A stretch of 64,000 nucleotides of DNA from Mycolicibacterium iranicum (GTDB lineage: Bacteria; Actinomycetota; Actinomycetes; Mycobacteriales; Mycobacteriaceae), in contig NZ_JACHVU010000010.1 of the NCBI RefSeq assembly GCF_014190915.1, forward strand, positions 25,627-89,626, read 5' to 3'. This document shows, one piece after another, positions 34,036 to 42,670 of the stretch. The notes below the pieces were generated by a model that made no database searches, was not told where the DNA came from, and saw nothing but the letters and a program-made list of their open reading frames with translations. Position 1 is the first letter of the stretch. Every line of letters begins with the position of its first letter. Both the position numbers and the translations under genes were made by a program.

Positions 34036-35817
34036 ATGAGTCCAAACCAGAGGCTCGACGACTACCTCGACCGCGACGGTGCCATCGCCGTCCCGGCCGG
34101 GGTCACGCTGACCTCCTTCCTCGACAGCAATGCCGCCACCTTCGGCGACGCCCCCGCATACCGGTACCTCGACTTCGACGGCGATCGCACGATCGAGCTC
34201 AGCTGGACGCAGCTGCAGACGCGGCTGCGCGCGGTGGGTGCCCGGCTGCAACAGGTCACCCAGCCCGGCGACCGGGTCGCGATCCTCGCGCCCCAGGGCG
34301 TCGACTACGTGGTCGCCTTCTTCTCCGCGCTGCAGTCCGGGGCGATCGCGGTACCGCTCTTCGCGCCCGAGCTGCCCGGCCACGCCGAGCGCCTCGACGC
34401 CGTACTCGACGACGCCCGACCCACGGTGGTGCTGACGACTTCGGCTGCGGCCGAGGCGGTTCGGACGTTCCTGCGCGGGGTGCCGCGGCCGCGCCGCCCC
34501 CGTGTCATCGCGGTCGACGCCGTGCCCGATGCGATCGGCGCCGACTTCGTGCCCGCCCCGCTGCAGACCGACGACATCGCCTACCTGCAGTACACGTCCG
34601 GGTCCACCCGCGCGCCCGCGGGCGTCGAGATCACCCACCGCTCGGCGTGCACCAACGTCGTCCAGATGATCCTGTCGGTCGGTCTGAACCGCGGTATCCG
34701 CAGCGTCAGCTGGCTCCCGCTGTTCCACGACATGGGCCTGCTGATGATCATGTTCCCTGCGCTGGTCGGCGGGCACATCACGCTGATGTCGCCGGTGGCG
34801 TTCGTGCGCCGGCCCTACCGGTGGATCCGGGAACTCGGCGCCTCGGATCTCCCGACGTTCGCCGCGGCCCCGAACTTCGCCTTCGAGCTCGCGGCGCAGC
34901 GGGGCCTCCCGCCCGCCGGTGACGACCTCGACCTGAGCAACGTCGCCGGACTGATCAACGGCTCGGAGCCGGTGAGCATCGCCTCGATCGACGCGTTCAA
35001 TGCCGCCTTCTCTCCCTACGGGCTGCCCGCCACGGCGATCAAGCCGTCGTACGGCATGGCCGAGGCCACATTGTTCGTCTCGACCATCGCTCCCGATGCG
35101 CAGGCCGGCGTGGTCCACCTCGACCGCGCACAGCTCGGCGCCGGGCATGCCGTCCCGGTCCCGCCGGACCATCCCGACGCCGTCGCGCAGGTCTCCTGCG
35201 GGCGGGTCGCGCGCAGCCAGTGGGCGGTCATCGTCGACACCGGCACCGAAGCCGAACTGCCGGACGGGCAGGTGGGCGAGATCTGGCTGCACGGCGAGAA
35301 CATCGGCAACGGCTACTGGGGCCGTGCCGACGAGACCGAGCTGACGTTCCAGAACAAGCTGCAGTCCCGCCTGCTCTACGGCAGCCACGCCGACGGCTGC
35401 GCCGACAACGCGCTGTGGCTGCGGACCGGCGACCTGGGTGTCTATTTGGACGGTCAGCTGTACATCACCGGCCGCATCAAGGACCTGGTGATCGTCGACG
35501 GTCGCAACCACTACCCGCAGGACATCGAGGCGACGGTCGCCGCAGCTTCCACGGCGGTGCGCGCGGGCTTCGTGACGGCGTTCTCGGTGCCCTCGGGCGG
35601 CCGCGAAGAAGTGGTGGTCGTCGCCGAGCGCGCACCCGGAGCAGGCCGCGCCGACGCCGGTCCCATCCAGGAAGCGGTCCGCGCGGCGGTGTCGCGGCGG
35701 CACGCGCTACCGGTCAGAGACGTCAAACTCGTTGCCGCCGGGGTGATTCCGCGGACCACGAGCGGTAAGCTCGCGCGCCGGGCATGCCGGGCGGCCTATC
35801 TCGACGGCACGCTGTAG
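34036..35817 (+). CDS. fatty-acyl-AMP ligase (FadD, FAAL type)
   Basis: A 593-residue adenylating enzyme. The phosphate loop is LQYTSGSTRAPAGVEITH near residue 185, with SWLPLFHDMGLLM after it and RTGDLGVYLDGQLYITGRIK near residue 460 leading to the hinge and VDGRNHYPQDIE. The YTSGSTR form and an insert after the motif (FVRRPYRWIRELG) mark it as a FAAL, which loads acyl-adenylates onto carrier proteins rather than making acyl-CoA. No polyketide synthase or carrier gene is next to it, so its partner must be elsewhere. The ATG follows an AT-rich stretch (34000-34030) that is probably the promoter. An enoyl-CoA hydratase gene follows 25 bp later. Confidence 0.92.
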   Translation: MSPNQRLDDYLDRDGAIAVPAGVTLTSFLDSNAATFGDAPAYRYLDFDGDRTIELSWTQLQTRLRAVGARLQQVTQPGDRVAILAPQGVDYVVAFFSALQSGAIAVPLFAPELPGHAERLDAVLDDARPTVVLTTSAAAEAVRTFLRGVPRPRRPRVIAVDAVPDAIGADFVPAPLQTDDIAYLQYTSGSTRAPAGVEITHRSACTNVVQMILSVGLNRGIRSVSWLPLFHDMGLLMIMFPALVGGHITLMSPVAFVRRPYRWIRELGASDLPTFAAAPNFAFELAAQRGLPPAGDDLDLSNVAGLINGSEPVSIASIDAFNAAFSPYGLPATAIKPSYGMAEATLFVSTIAPDAQAGVVHLDRAQLGAGHAVPVPPDHPDAVAQVSCGRVARSQWAVIVDTGTEAELPDGQVGEIWLHGENIGNGYWGRADETELTFQNKLQSRLLYGSHADGCADNALWLRTGDLGVYLDGQLYITGRIKDLVIVDGRNHYPQDIEATVAAASTAVRAGFVTAFSVPSGGREEVVVVAERAPGAGRADAGPIQEAVRAAVSRRHALPVRDVKLVAAGVIPRTTSGKLARRACRAAYLDGTL

Positions 35818-35842
35818 AACGGCGGACGTTACAGTCCGGGGT

Positions 35843-36622
35843 GTGACTGATTACCAGACCCTCTCCGTCGACCAGTCCGGAGCCGTCGCCCGAATCACGC
35901 TGAACCGGCCCGACGCCGCAAACGGCATGAACGACACCATGACTCGGGAACTCGCCGCCGCCGCCGCGCGCTGCGACACCCCGGCCACCAAGGTCGTCGT
36001 CATCACCGGGGCCGGCCGCTTCTTCTGCGCCGGCGGCGACCTCAAGGACTTCGCCTCGGCCCCGAGCCGGGGCCGGCACATCAAGGGCGTCGCCGACGAC
36101 CTGCACCGCGCCCTCTCGACGTTCGCTCGCATGGACGCGGTCGTGATCACCGCCGTGAACGGCGCCGCCGCCGGTGCCGGTTTCTCGTTGGCCGTGACGG
36201 GTGACCTGGTGCTGGCCGCGCAGTCGGCGTCGTTCACGATGGCCTACACGCGGGTCGGCCTCAGCCCCGACGGCAGCTCCTCGTACTACCTCCCGCGCCT
36301 GATCGGCATCGCCAAGACCAAGGAGCTGATGCTGACCAACAGGAAGCTGTCGGCCGACGAGGCGTCGCGGTGGGGTCTGGTCACCGAGGTCGTCGCCGAC
36401 GACGAACTCGCCGCCCGCGCCGATCAGCTCGCCGAGCAGATGGCCACCACGTCGGCCGGATCCAACGGGGGAGTCAAGGCACTGCTGCTCGACACCTTCG
36501 GCAACGGGCTCGAGCAGCAGATGGAGCTCGAATCACGGCTGATCGCCCAGCGGGCGGAGTCCGCCGACGGACGCGAAGGGGTCGACGCGTTCCTGGCCAA
36601 ACGCGCTCCGGAGTTCCGCTAG
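35843..36622 (+). CDS. enoyl-CoA hydratase/isomerase family protein
   Basis: A 259-residue crotonase-fold protein. It has the N-terminal ITLNRPDAANGMN, the oxyanion-hole segment VITGAGRFFCAGGDLKDFAS near residue 53, and the second one, NGAAAGAGFSLAVTGDLVLA, near residue 111, followed by YTRVGLSPDGSSSYYLPRLIG. The glutamates of true hydratases are not both obvious: the position after GLSPDGSS has serine and tyrosine where hydratases often have glutamate, so isomerase or another crotonase activity is possible. Its stop overlaps the panB stop by 3 bp on the opposite strand. It probably forms a transcript with the FAAL gene. Confidence 0.9.
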   Translation: MTDYQTLSVDQSGAVARITLNRPDAANGMNDTMTRELAAAAARCDTPATKVVVITGAGRFFCAGGDLKDFASAPSRGRHIKGVADDLHRALSTFARMDAVVITAVNGAAAGAGFSLAVTGDLVLAAQSASFTMAYTRVGLSPDGSSSYYLPRLIGIAKTKELMLTNRKLSADEASRWGLVTEVVADDELAARADQLAEQMATTSAGSNGGVKALLLDTFGNGLEQQMELESRLIAQRAESADGREGVDAFLAKRAPEFR

Positions 36623-37458
36623 TAGGAGTGCTCCTCGGCGGGGAAGGTGCCGGTGGCGACCTCCTGCGCGTAGTCGGTCGCGGCGCGCCGCAGCTCGTCG
36701 CCGACGGCACCGAACCGCTTGACGAACTTGGCGGTCCGGCCGTTGGTCATGCCGGCCATGTCCTGCCACACCAGAACCTGGCCGTCGCAGTTGGGTCCCG
36801 CGCCGATGCCGACGGTCGGGATCGTCAGCTTGCCGGTGATCTGCGTGGCCAGCTCGGCCGGCACCATCTCCATGACGACGGCGAAGGCGCCGGCTTCCTG
36901 GACGGCGATCGCGTCGTGGATGGTCTGCTCCGCGGCGTCGCCACGGCCCTGGACGCGGAAGCCACCGAGGCCGTTGACGCTCTGCGGGGTGAAGCCGATG
37001 TGGGCCATCACCGGGATGCCGGCGGCGCTCACCGCGGCGATCTGGGCGGCGACGCGCTCGCCGCCTTCGAGCTTGACGGCGTGGGCGCCGGTCTCCTTGA
37101 GCATGCGGGTCGCGGTGGCCAGGGCCTGCTGGGGGCCGGCCTCGTAGCTGCCGAACGGCAGGTCGGCCACGACGAGTGCGTGCGGGGCGCCGCGGACGAC
37201 ACCGCGGACGAGCGGGATCAGCTCCTCGATCGTGACCGGGACGGTGGTGTCGTACCCGTAAACGACGTTGGCGGCGGAATCGCCGACGAGCAGCACAGGG
37301 ATCTGCGCTTCGTCGAACACTGCGGCGGTGGAGTAGTCGTAGGCGGTGAGCATGGCCCACTTGTGCCCTTCGGACTTCCACTTGTGGAGATGATGAGTGC
37401 GTACTTTCGTCCGCGGCTTGATCTCAGCCGCAGCACCGTAGACGGTCTGCTCAGACAT
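36619..37458 (-). CDS. panB: 3-methyl-2-oxobutanoate hydroxymethyltransferase PanB
   Basis: PanB adds a hydroxymethyl group from methylene-tetrahydrofolate to ketoisovalerate to give ketopantoate, the first pantothenate step. The 279-residue TIM-barrel protein has MLTAYDYSTAAVFDEAQIPV, LLVGDSAANVVYG with a metal-binding aspartate, VKLEGGE, IPVMAHIGFTPQSVN and PTVGIGAGPNCDGQ. The ATG at 37458 follows GAGGGGAC, a clear ribosome site. It stands alone on the minus strand between plus-strand lipid genes; panC and panD are not in this window. Coenzyme A supply makes the link with the acyl metabolism around it. Confidence 0.97.
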   Translation of the reverse strand: MSEQTVYGAAAEIKPRTKVRTHHLHKWKSEGHKWAMLTAYDYSTAAVFDEAQIPVLLVGDSAANVVYGYDTTVPVTIEELIPLVRGVVRGAPHALVVADLPFGSYEAGPQQALATATRMLKETGAHAVKLEGGERVAAQIAAVSAAGIPVMAHIGFTPQSVNGLGGFRVQGRGDAAEQTIHDAIAVQEAGAFAVVMEMVPAELATQITGKLTIPTVGIGAGPNCDGQVLVWQDMAGMTNGRTAKFVKRFGAVGDELRRAATDYAQEVATGTFPAEEHSY

Positions 37459-37616
37459 CGTTGTCCCCTCAGAGGGCTTCGTCGTTTCGAATCCTCGTGG
37501 CCGTACCGGTCCCCGGGTTCGCTGACACGACAAGTGTGCCACCGCGTCACCGGAAGTTGAACAGTGCGTTAAGTGGATTTCCTCACACCCGTCACCGCCG
37601 GGCATACGATCGCGGC

Positions 37617-39020
37617 ATGCAACGGCTCAGCGGACTCGATGCCAGCTTCCTCTACCTGGAAACCGCCGCTCAGCCGCTGCACGTCTGCTCGATCCTGGAG
37701 CTCGACACCTCCACCATGCCCGGTGGTTACTCCTTCGACACCCTGCGTGAGAACCTGCGCCTGCGCATCAGGGCGATGCCCGAATTCCGTGAACGCATCG
37801 CGGATACCCCGTTCAATCTGGACCACCCAGTGTGGGTGGAGGACAACGACTTCGACGTCGACCGGCACCTGCATCGCATCGGTCTGCCCTCGCCGGGCGG
37901 CCGCATCGAACTCGGCGAGATCTGCGGGCACATCGCCTCGCTGCCGCTGGACCGCACGCGTCCACTGTGGGAGATGTGGGTCATCGAGAACGTCGGCGGC
38001 ACGCACGACGGGAACACGGCACCGACCGGCGGCCGTATCGCGGTGATGACGAAGGTCCACCACGCCGCCGTCGACGGCGTCACGGGGGCCAACCTGATGT
38101 CGAAGCTGTGCACCACCGAGCCGGATGCGCCGGCACCCGATCCCGTCGACGGGCCCGGCGGCGGCAGTGATCTGGAGATCGCGCTCAGCGGGGCGGTGCG
38201 GTTCGCGACCCGGCCGCTCAAGCTCGCCAACGTGGTGCCGGCGACGGTGTCCACGGTCGTCGACACCGTCCGGCGCGCCCGCTCCGGCCTGACCATGGCG
38301 CCGCCGTTCACCGCCCCCAGGACCGCGTTCAACGCCAACGTGACGGGTCACCGCAACGTCGCATTCGCCCAGCTGGACCTCGACGACATCAAGAAGGTCA
38401 AGAACCACTTCGGCGTGAAGGTCAACGACGTGGTGATGGCCCTGGTCTCGGGAGTGCTGCGCACCTTCCTCCTCGAACGCGGGCAGCTGCCCGAGAACTC
38501 CCTGGTGGCGATGGTCCCGGTGTCGGTGCACGAGAGGTCGGATCGCCCGGGGCGCAACCAGGTGTCGGGGATGTTCGCCAAGCTCGAAACCGGCATCGAG
38601 GACCCGGCCGAACGACTGCGCGCCATCGCCCAAGCGAATTCGGTTGCCAAGCAACATAGTTCGGCGATCTCGGCGACCCTTCTGCAGGACTGGACGCAGT
38701 TCGCGGCCCCGGCGGTGTTCGGCACGGCGATGCGCGTCTACGCGCGTAGCCGCCTCAGCGGCGCCCGGCCGGTCCACAACCTCGTCGTCTCCAACGTGCC
38801 CGGCCCGCAGGGCGAGCTGTTCCTGCTCGGCTGCGAAGTCAGGGCGATGTACCCGCTCGGCCCGATCTTCCACGGTTCCGGGCTGAACATCACGGTCATG
38901 TCCCTGTCGGGCAATCTCGACGTCGGCATCGTGTCCTGCCCGGAACTGCTGCCGGACCTGTGGGACCTCGCCGACGACTTCGACGTCGCGCTGCGCGAGC
39001 TGCTCGACGCGACGACGTAA
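37617..39020 (+). CDS. wax ester synthase / diacylglycerol acyltransferase (WS/DGAT)
   Basis: A 467-residue acyltransferase that joins acyl-CoA to diacylglycerol or a fatty alcohol to store triacylglycerol or wax ester. The catalytic H-H-x-x-x-D-G is KVHHAAVDGVTGANLM near residue 145. DRTRPLWEMWV, MVPVSVHE and the C-terminal VVSNVPGPQGELFLLG are further family blocks. It begins MQRLSGLDASFLYLETAAQP, typical of the mycobacterial Tgs family. Which Tgs paralogue it matches cannot be settled by eye. It is not in a tight operon (60 bp to the next gene). Confidence 0.93.
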   Translation: MQRLSGLDASFLYLETAAQPLHVCSILELDTSTMPGGYSFDTLRENLRLRIRAMPEFRERIADTPFNLDHPVWVEDNDFDVDRHLHRIGLPSPGGRIELGEICGHIASLPLDRTRPLWEMWVIENVGGTHDGNTAPTGGRIAVMTKVHHAAVDGVTGANLMSKLCTTEPDAPAPDPVDGPGGGSDLEIALSGAVRFATRPLKLANVVPATVSTVVDTVRRARSGLTMAPPFTAPRTAFNANVTGHRNVAFAQLDLDDIKKVKNHFGVKVNDVVMALVSGVLRTFLLERGQLPENSLVAMVPVSVHERSDRPGRNQVSGMFAKLETGIEDPAERLRAIAQANSVAKQHSSAISATLLQDWTQFAAPAVFGTAMRVYARSRLSGARPVHNLVVSNVPGPQGELFLLGCEVRAMYPLGPIFHGSGLNITVMSLSGNLDVGIVSCPELLPDLWDLADDFDVALRELLDATT

Positions 39021-39079
39021 GAACCCCCGCTCACGCGCCTCGCCAGCGCAGATCGGCGTCCATGGCAGCATGTGGTCCC

Positions 39080-40612
39080 ATGAAGCTCAAGACCGGTGTC
39101 GTGCGACCCGGCCTGCTCCTTTCGCTGTCGGCGCTGCTGGTGGCCGGCTGCAGCCAGGTCGTCGAGGGGCGTGCGGAGATCTCCGTGCCGCGGCCCGGAA
39201 CGCCCATCGCCTGGGAGGAGTGCGAAGCCGGCGCATCGGACCAGACCGGCATCCCGCCCGGCGCGGAGTGCGGCATGCTGTCGGTTCCCGTCGACTGGGA
39301 CGACGCCGACAACCCCGACGGTGACATCGCCCAGATCGGGGTGCTGCGCATCAAGGCCACCGGCGAGAAGATCGGGTCTCTGGTCATCAACCCCGGCGGA
39401 CCGGGCAAGTCGGGCAAGGAATCGGCGGCCCTGATGGCCGCGACGCTGCCCAAGGAACTGCGGGAGCGGTTCGACCTCGTCGGCTTCGACCCCCGCGGGG
39501 TGGCGAGTTCGACGCCCGCGGTCTGGTGCAACAGCGACGCCGACCGCGACCGGCTGCGCGCCGACAACGTGGTGGAGTACACGCCCGAAGGCGTTGCGCA
39601 CCTGGAGAAGCTGACCAAGGAGTTCGTGCAGCGCTGCGTGGACAAGATGGGCGTCGACTTCCTCGCCAACGTCGGGACCGCCGATGTGGTCAAGGATCTC
39701 GACGCGCTGCGGGCCGCTCTGGGCGACCAGAAGCTGACCTATCTCGGCTACTCCTACGGCACCCGCATCGGCGCCAGCTACGCCGAGGCCTTCCCGCAGA
39801 ACGTGCGGGCGATGGTGCTCGACGGAGCCATCGACCCTAACGCCGACCCGATCGAGGCCGACGTGCGACAGGCCGCGGCATTCCAGAAGGCGTTCGACGA
39901 CTACGCCACCGACTGTGCGATCGACCCGGACTGCCCCCTGGGCACCGACCCGGCCAAGGCCGTCGACGTCTACGAATCCCTGGTCTATCCGCTGGTGGAC
40001 ACACCCGCCGACACCAAAGACCCCCGCGGACTGAGTTACAACGACGCCGTCGTCGGCACGATCCTGCCGCTGTACTCGCCGGGATTGTGGCGCCACCTGA
40101 CGCAGGCGCTCACCGAGGTCAAGGAAGGCCGCGGTGACACCATGCTCGCGCTGGCCGATCTCTACAACGGCCGGGACGCGCAGGGGCACTACAACAACGA
40201 GGTCGACTCACGGATCGCGGTGAACTGCGTCGACAAGCCCCCGGTCACCGACCGCGCGAAGCTGGTGGAACAGGACCGCCGCGTCCGCGAGGCCGCCCCG
40301 TTCATGTCCTATGGCGAGTTCACCGGCCTGGTGCCGATGCCGACGTGCGCGATGTGGCCGGTGCCGCCGACGACCACGCCCCACGAGATCAACGTCGACG
40401 GGCTGCCACCCATCCTGGTGGTCTCCACCACGAACGACCCGGCCACGCCGTATCAGGCCGGTGTCGACCTGGCGCGCCAACTCGACGGCACCCTGGTGAC
40501 CTTCGAAGGCACCCAGCACACCGTGGCGCTGCAGGGCGACGCCTGCGTCGACGACATCACCACGCGCTACCTCGTCGACGTCACCGTGCCTCCCGCGGAC
40601 ACCCGGTGCTGA
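39080..40612 (+). CDS. caeA: exported alpha/beta-hydrolase lipoprotein, Hip1/CaeA-like protease
   Basis: A 510-residue exported serine hydrolase. The signal peptide ends in a lipobox (LSALLVAGC), so it is a lipoprotein. The nucleophile is in LTYLGYSYGTRIGA near residue 225, the oxyanion segment is VINPGGPGKSG, and the histidine is in FEGTQHTVALQG close to the end, in the TAP-like C-terminal domain. It follows M. tuberculosis Rv2224c (Hip1/CaeA), which cuts GroEL2 and affects the envelope, through much of its length (for example RFDLVGFDPRGVASS). Cysteines at conserved places suggest disulfides. The next gene starts inside its last codons. Confidence 0.92.
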   Translation: MKLKTGVVRPGLLLSLSALLVAGCSQVVEGRAEISVPRPGTPIAWEECEAGASDQTGIPPGAECGMLSVPVDWDDADNPDGDIAQIGVLRIKATGEKIGSLVINPGGPGKSGKESAALMAATLPKELRERFDLVGFDPRGVASSTPAVWCNSDADRDRLRADNVVEYTPEGVAHLEKLTKEFVQRCVDKMGVDFLANVGTADVVKDLDALRAALGDQKLTYLGYSYGTRIGASYAEAFPQNVRAMVLDGAIDPNADPIEADVRQAAAFQKAFDDYATDCAIDPDCPLGTDPAKAVDVYESLVYPLVDTPADTKDPRGLSYNDAVVGTILPLYSPGLWRHLTQALTEVKEGRGDTMLALADLYNGRDAQGHYNNEVDSRIAVNCVDKPPVTDRAKLVEQDRRVREAAPFMSYGEFTGLVPMPTCAMWPVPPTTTPHEINVDGLPPILVVSTTNDPATPYQAGVDLARQLDGTLVTFEGTQHTVALQGDACVDDITTRYLVDVTVPPADTRC

Positions 40613-41052
40613 CCATCGCCGTCGTGGGCACGGCCGACCTGCCGGAGCTCGCACCGCTGATGCGGGGCTACTGCGATTTCTACCGGGTCGACCCGTCCGA
40701 CGACGAGCTCGCCGCCATGTCGCGGGCGCTGATCGCCAACCCCGACGAGGGTGTGCAGTTGATCGCCCGGGACGCCGCGGGGACGCCTCTGGGATTCGCG
40801 ACCATCTTCTGGACCTGGCAGACCCTCTACGCGGCCCGTGTCGGCGTCCTCAACGACCTCTACGTCACCCCGGAGTCCCGCGGCACCGGCACCGGCCGGG
40901 CTCTCATCGCCCACGGCCTGCAGCTCTGCCGCGACCGGGGCGCTGCGAAACTCGTGTGGGAGACAGCGCCGGACAACGCGACGGCGCAACGACTTTACGA
41001 CGGGATCGGCGCCGAGAAGTCGACCTGGCTGACCTACGAACTCGACGCCTGA
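40606..41052 (+). CDS. GNAT family N-acetyltransferase
   Basis: A 148-residue GNAT enzyme. The acetyl-CoA loop is LYVTPESRGTGTGRALIAHG near residue 85, and the last third has WETAPDNATAQRLYDGIGAE, which resembles small GNATs acting on amines or protein N-termini. The GTG start at 40606 is inside the hydrolase gene (7-bp overlap), so translation is coupled to that of the Hip1-like protease. It has no signal peptide and is cytosolic, unlike its two exported neighbours. Substrate unknown. Confidence 0.88.
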   Translation: MLTIAVVGTADLPELAPLMRGYCDFYRVDPSDDELAAMSRALIANPDEGVQLIARDAAGTPLGFATIFWTWQTLYAARVGVLNDLYVTPESRGTGTGRALIAHGLQLCRDRGAAKLVWETAPDNATAQRLYDGIGAEKSTWLTYELDA

Positions 41053-41110
41053 TAACAGCCCGGTCACCTTTGCGTCCCGGGGGCGACCGTCGCCGGGTTC
41101 CCGTGCAACG

Positions 41111-42625
41111 ATGTTCGCCATGCTGCGCGCCGGACGGATGATCGCGGCGCTGGCCCTGCTCCCGGCCGCGCTGTGCCCAGTGGCGTCGGCGGCGCCGGCT
41201 GCGGTCGACGAGCCGTATTCGGCTGCGCCGGTGTGGAGTTCGTGTTCGACCTTCGTCGACACGTCCGCCGTCCCCGCCGCGAGGTGCGGGACGGTCGCCG
41301 TTCCCGTCGACTACGCGAAACCCGATGGCGCGCAGGCACAGTTGGCCGTCATCAAGGTGCCCGCCACCGGTCGGCGCCTCGGCGTCCTCGTCGTCAACCC
41401 CGGTGGCCCCGGAGCCTCGGCGGTCGACACCGTCGCCTCGATGGGCGCCGCGCTGGCCGACACCGAGATCGGCCGCAGCTTCGACCTCGTCGGCATCGAC
41501 CCCCGCGGCGTCGGGCACTCCACACCGGAGCTGCGGTGCCGCACCGACGCCGAGTTCGACGCCTACCGGGCCGAACCGCTGGCCGACTACAGCCCGGCCG
41601 GCGTCGCCCACATCGAGGACGTCCTGAAGCGTTTCGCCGCGCAGTGTCTGGACCGGATGGGGGCGGACTTCCTGGCCAGTGTCGGCACCGCGAACGCGGC
41701 ACGGGACATGGACGTCGTCCGCGCTGCGCTCGGCGAGGCGCAGATCAACTACCTCGGGTTCTCCTACGGCACGCAACTCGGCGCGGTCTACGCCGCGCGT
41801 TATCCCGACCGGGTCCGCGCGATGGTCCTCGACGGCGCCGTCGATCCCAGCCAGGACCCGATCGCCGAGAGCCTCGACCAGATGGCCGGCTTCCAGAAGG
41901 CGTTCGACGACTACGCCGCCGACTGCGCCGAATCCGCAGGTTGCCCGCTGGGCACCGACCCCGCCCAGTTCGTCGCACGCTTCCAGCAGCTCGTCGACCC
42001 CCTCGTCGCCCGCCCCGCGGCGACCACCGATCCGCGCGGGCTCGGATACCAGGACGCCATCACCGGCACGGTCAGCAGTCTGTACTCCCAGCGGTACTGG
42101 CCGTACCTCACCAGCGGGCTGCTCGGCCTGCAGAGGGGCACCGACCCCGGGGATCTGCTGCTGCTGGCCGACGACTACCAGCAGCGGGACCGCAACGGCC
42201 ACTACAAGAACCGCCAGGACGCCTTCACCGCGATCCGCTGCGTCGACGCGGTGTTCCCGACCGACTCCGCGGCCTGGGTCGAGGCCGACCGCCGCTCCCG
42301 CGAGATCGCCCCGTTCCTGTCCTACGGCTCGTTCACCGGTTCCGCGCCCCGCGATGTGTGTGCGATGTGGCCGGTGCCGCCCACCTCAGTCGTCGGGCCC
42401 GCGACCTCCCCGGGCCCGGGCAAGGTCGTCGTGGTGTCGACCACCGGCGACCCCGCGACGCCGTACGAGGCGGGGGTCGAACTGGCCCGGCAGATGGGCG
42501 CCGGACTGATCACCTTCTCCGGCACCCAGCACACCGTCGTCTTCAACGGCGACGCGTGCGTCGACACCGCCGTCGTCGCGTTCCTGACCAACTCGACGCC
42601 ACCGCCCGCCGGATTGCGCTGCTAG
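41111..42625 (+). CDS. exported alpha/beta-hydrolase, Rv2223c-like paralogue of Hip1
   Basis: A 504-residue serine hydrolase parallel to the lipoprotein upstream: VVNPGGPGASAVD, FDLVGIDPRGVGHSTPE, the nucleophile in NYLGFSYGTQLGA near residue 220, and the histidine in FSGTQHTVVFNG. The N-terminus MFAMLRAGRMIAALALLPA and on to VASAAPA is a signal peptide without a lipobox, so this copy is secreted rather than lipid-anchored. Arrangement as a pair before glnA2 matches Rv2224c-Rv2223c. The second ATG three codons in is an equally good start. Confidence 0.92.
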   Translation: MFAMLRAGRMIAALALLPAALCPVASAAPAAVDEPYSAAPVWSSCSTFVDTSAVPAARCGTVAVPVDYAKPDGAQAQLAVIKVPATGRRLGVLVVNPGGPGASAVDTVASMGAALADTEIGRSFDLVGIDPRGVGHSTPELRCRTDAEFDAYRAEPLADYSPAGVAHIEDVLKRFAAQCLDRMGADFLASVGTANAARDMDVVRAALGEAQINYLGFSYGTQLGAVYAARYPDRVRAMVLDGAVDPSQDPIAESLDQMAGFQKAFDDYAADCAESAGCPLGTDPAQFVARFQQLVDPLVARPAATTDPRGLGYQDAITGTVSSLYSQRYWPYLTSGLLGLQRGTDPGDLLLLADDYQQRDRNGHYKNRQDAFTAIRCVDAVFPTDSAAWVEADRRSREIAPFLSYGSFTGSAPRDVCAMWPVPPTSVVGPATSPGPGKVVVVSTTGDPATPYEAGVELARQMGAGLITFSGTQHTVVFNGDACVDTAVVAFLTNSTPPPAGLRC

Positions 42626-42632
42626 CAGCGCC

Positions 42633-42648
42633 GTAACACAGAATTAAC
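42633..42648 (+). promoter_or_regulatory. GlnR-like box upstream of glnA2 (weak)
   Basis: GTAAC-ACAGAA-TTAAC at 42633-42648 fits the loose GlnR pattern of AC, nine bases, AC, but the second half-site lacks the G of the fuller consensus (GTnAC, six bases, GnAAC). It ends 22 bp before the glnA2 start codon, close enough to overlap the promoter, and could be chance in an AT-rich gap. Confidence 0.3.
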
Positions 42649-42670
42649 AGGCGGAACCTAGGCTTCGATC

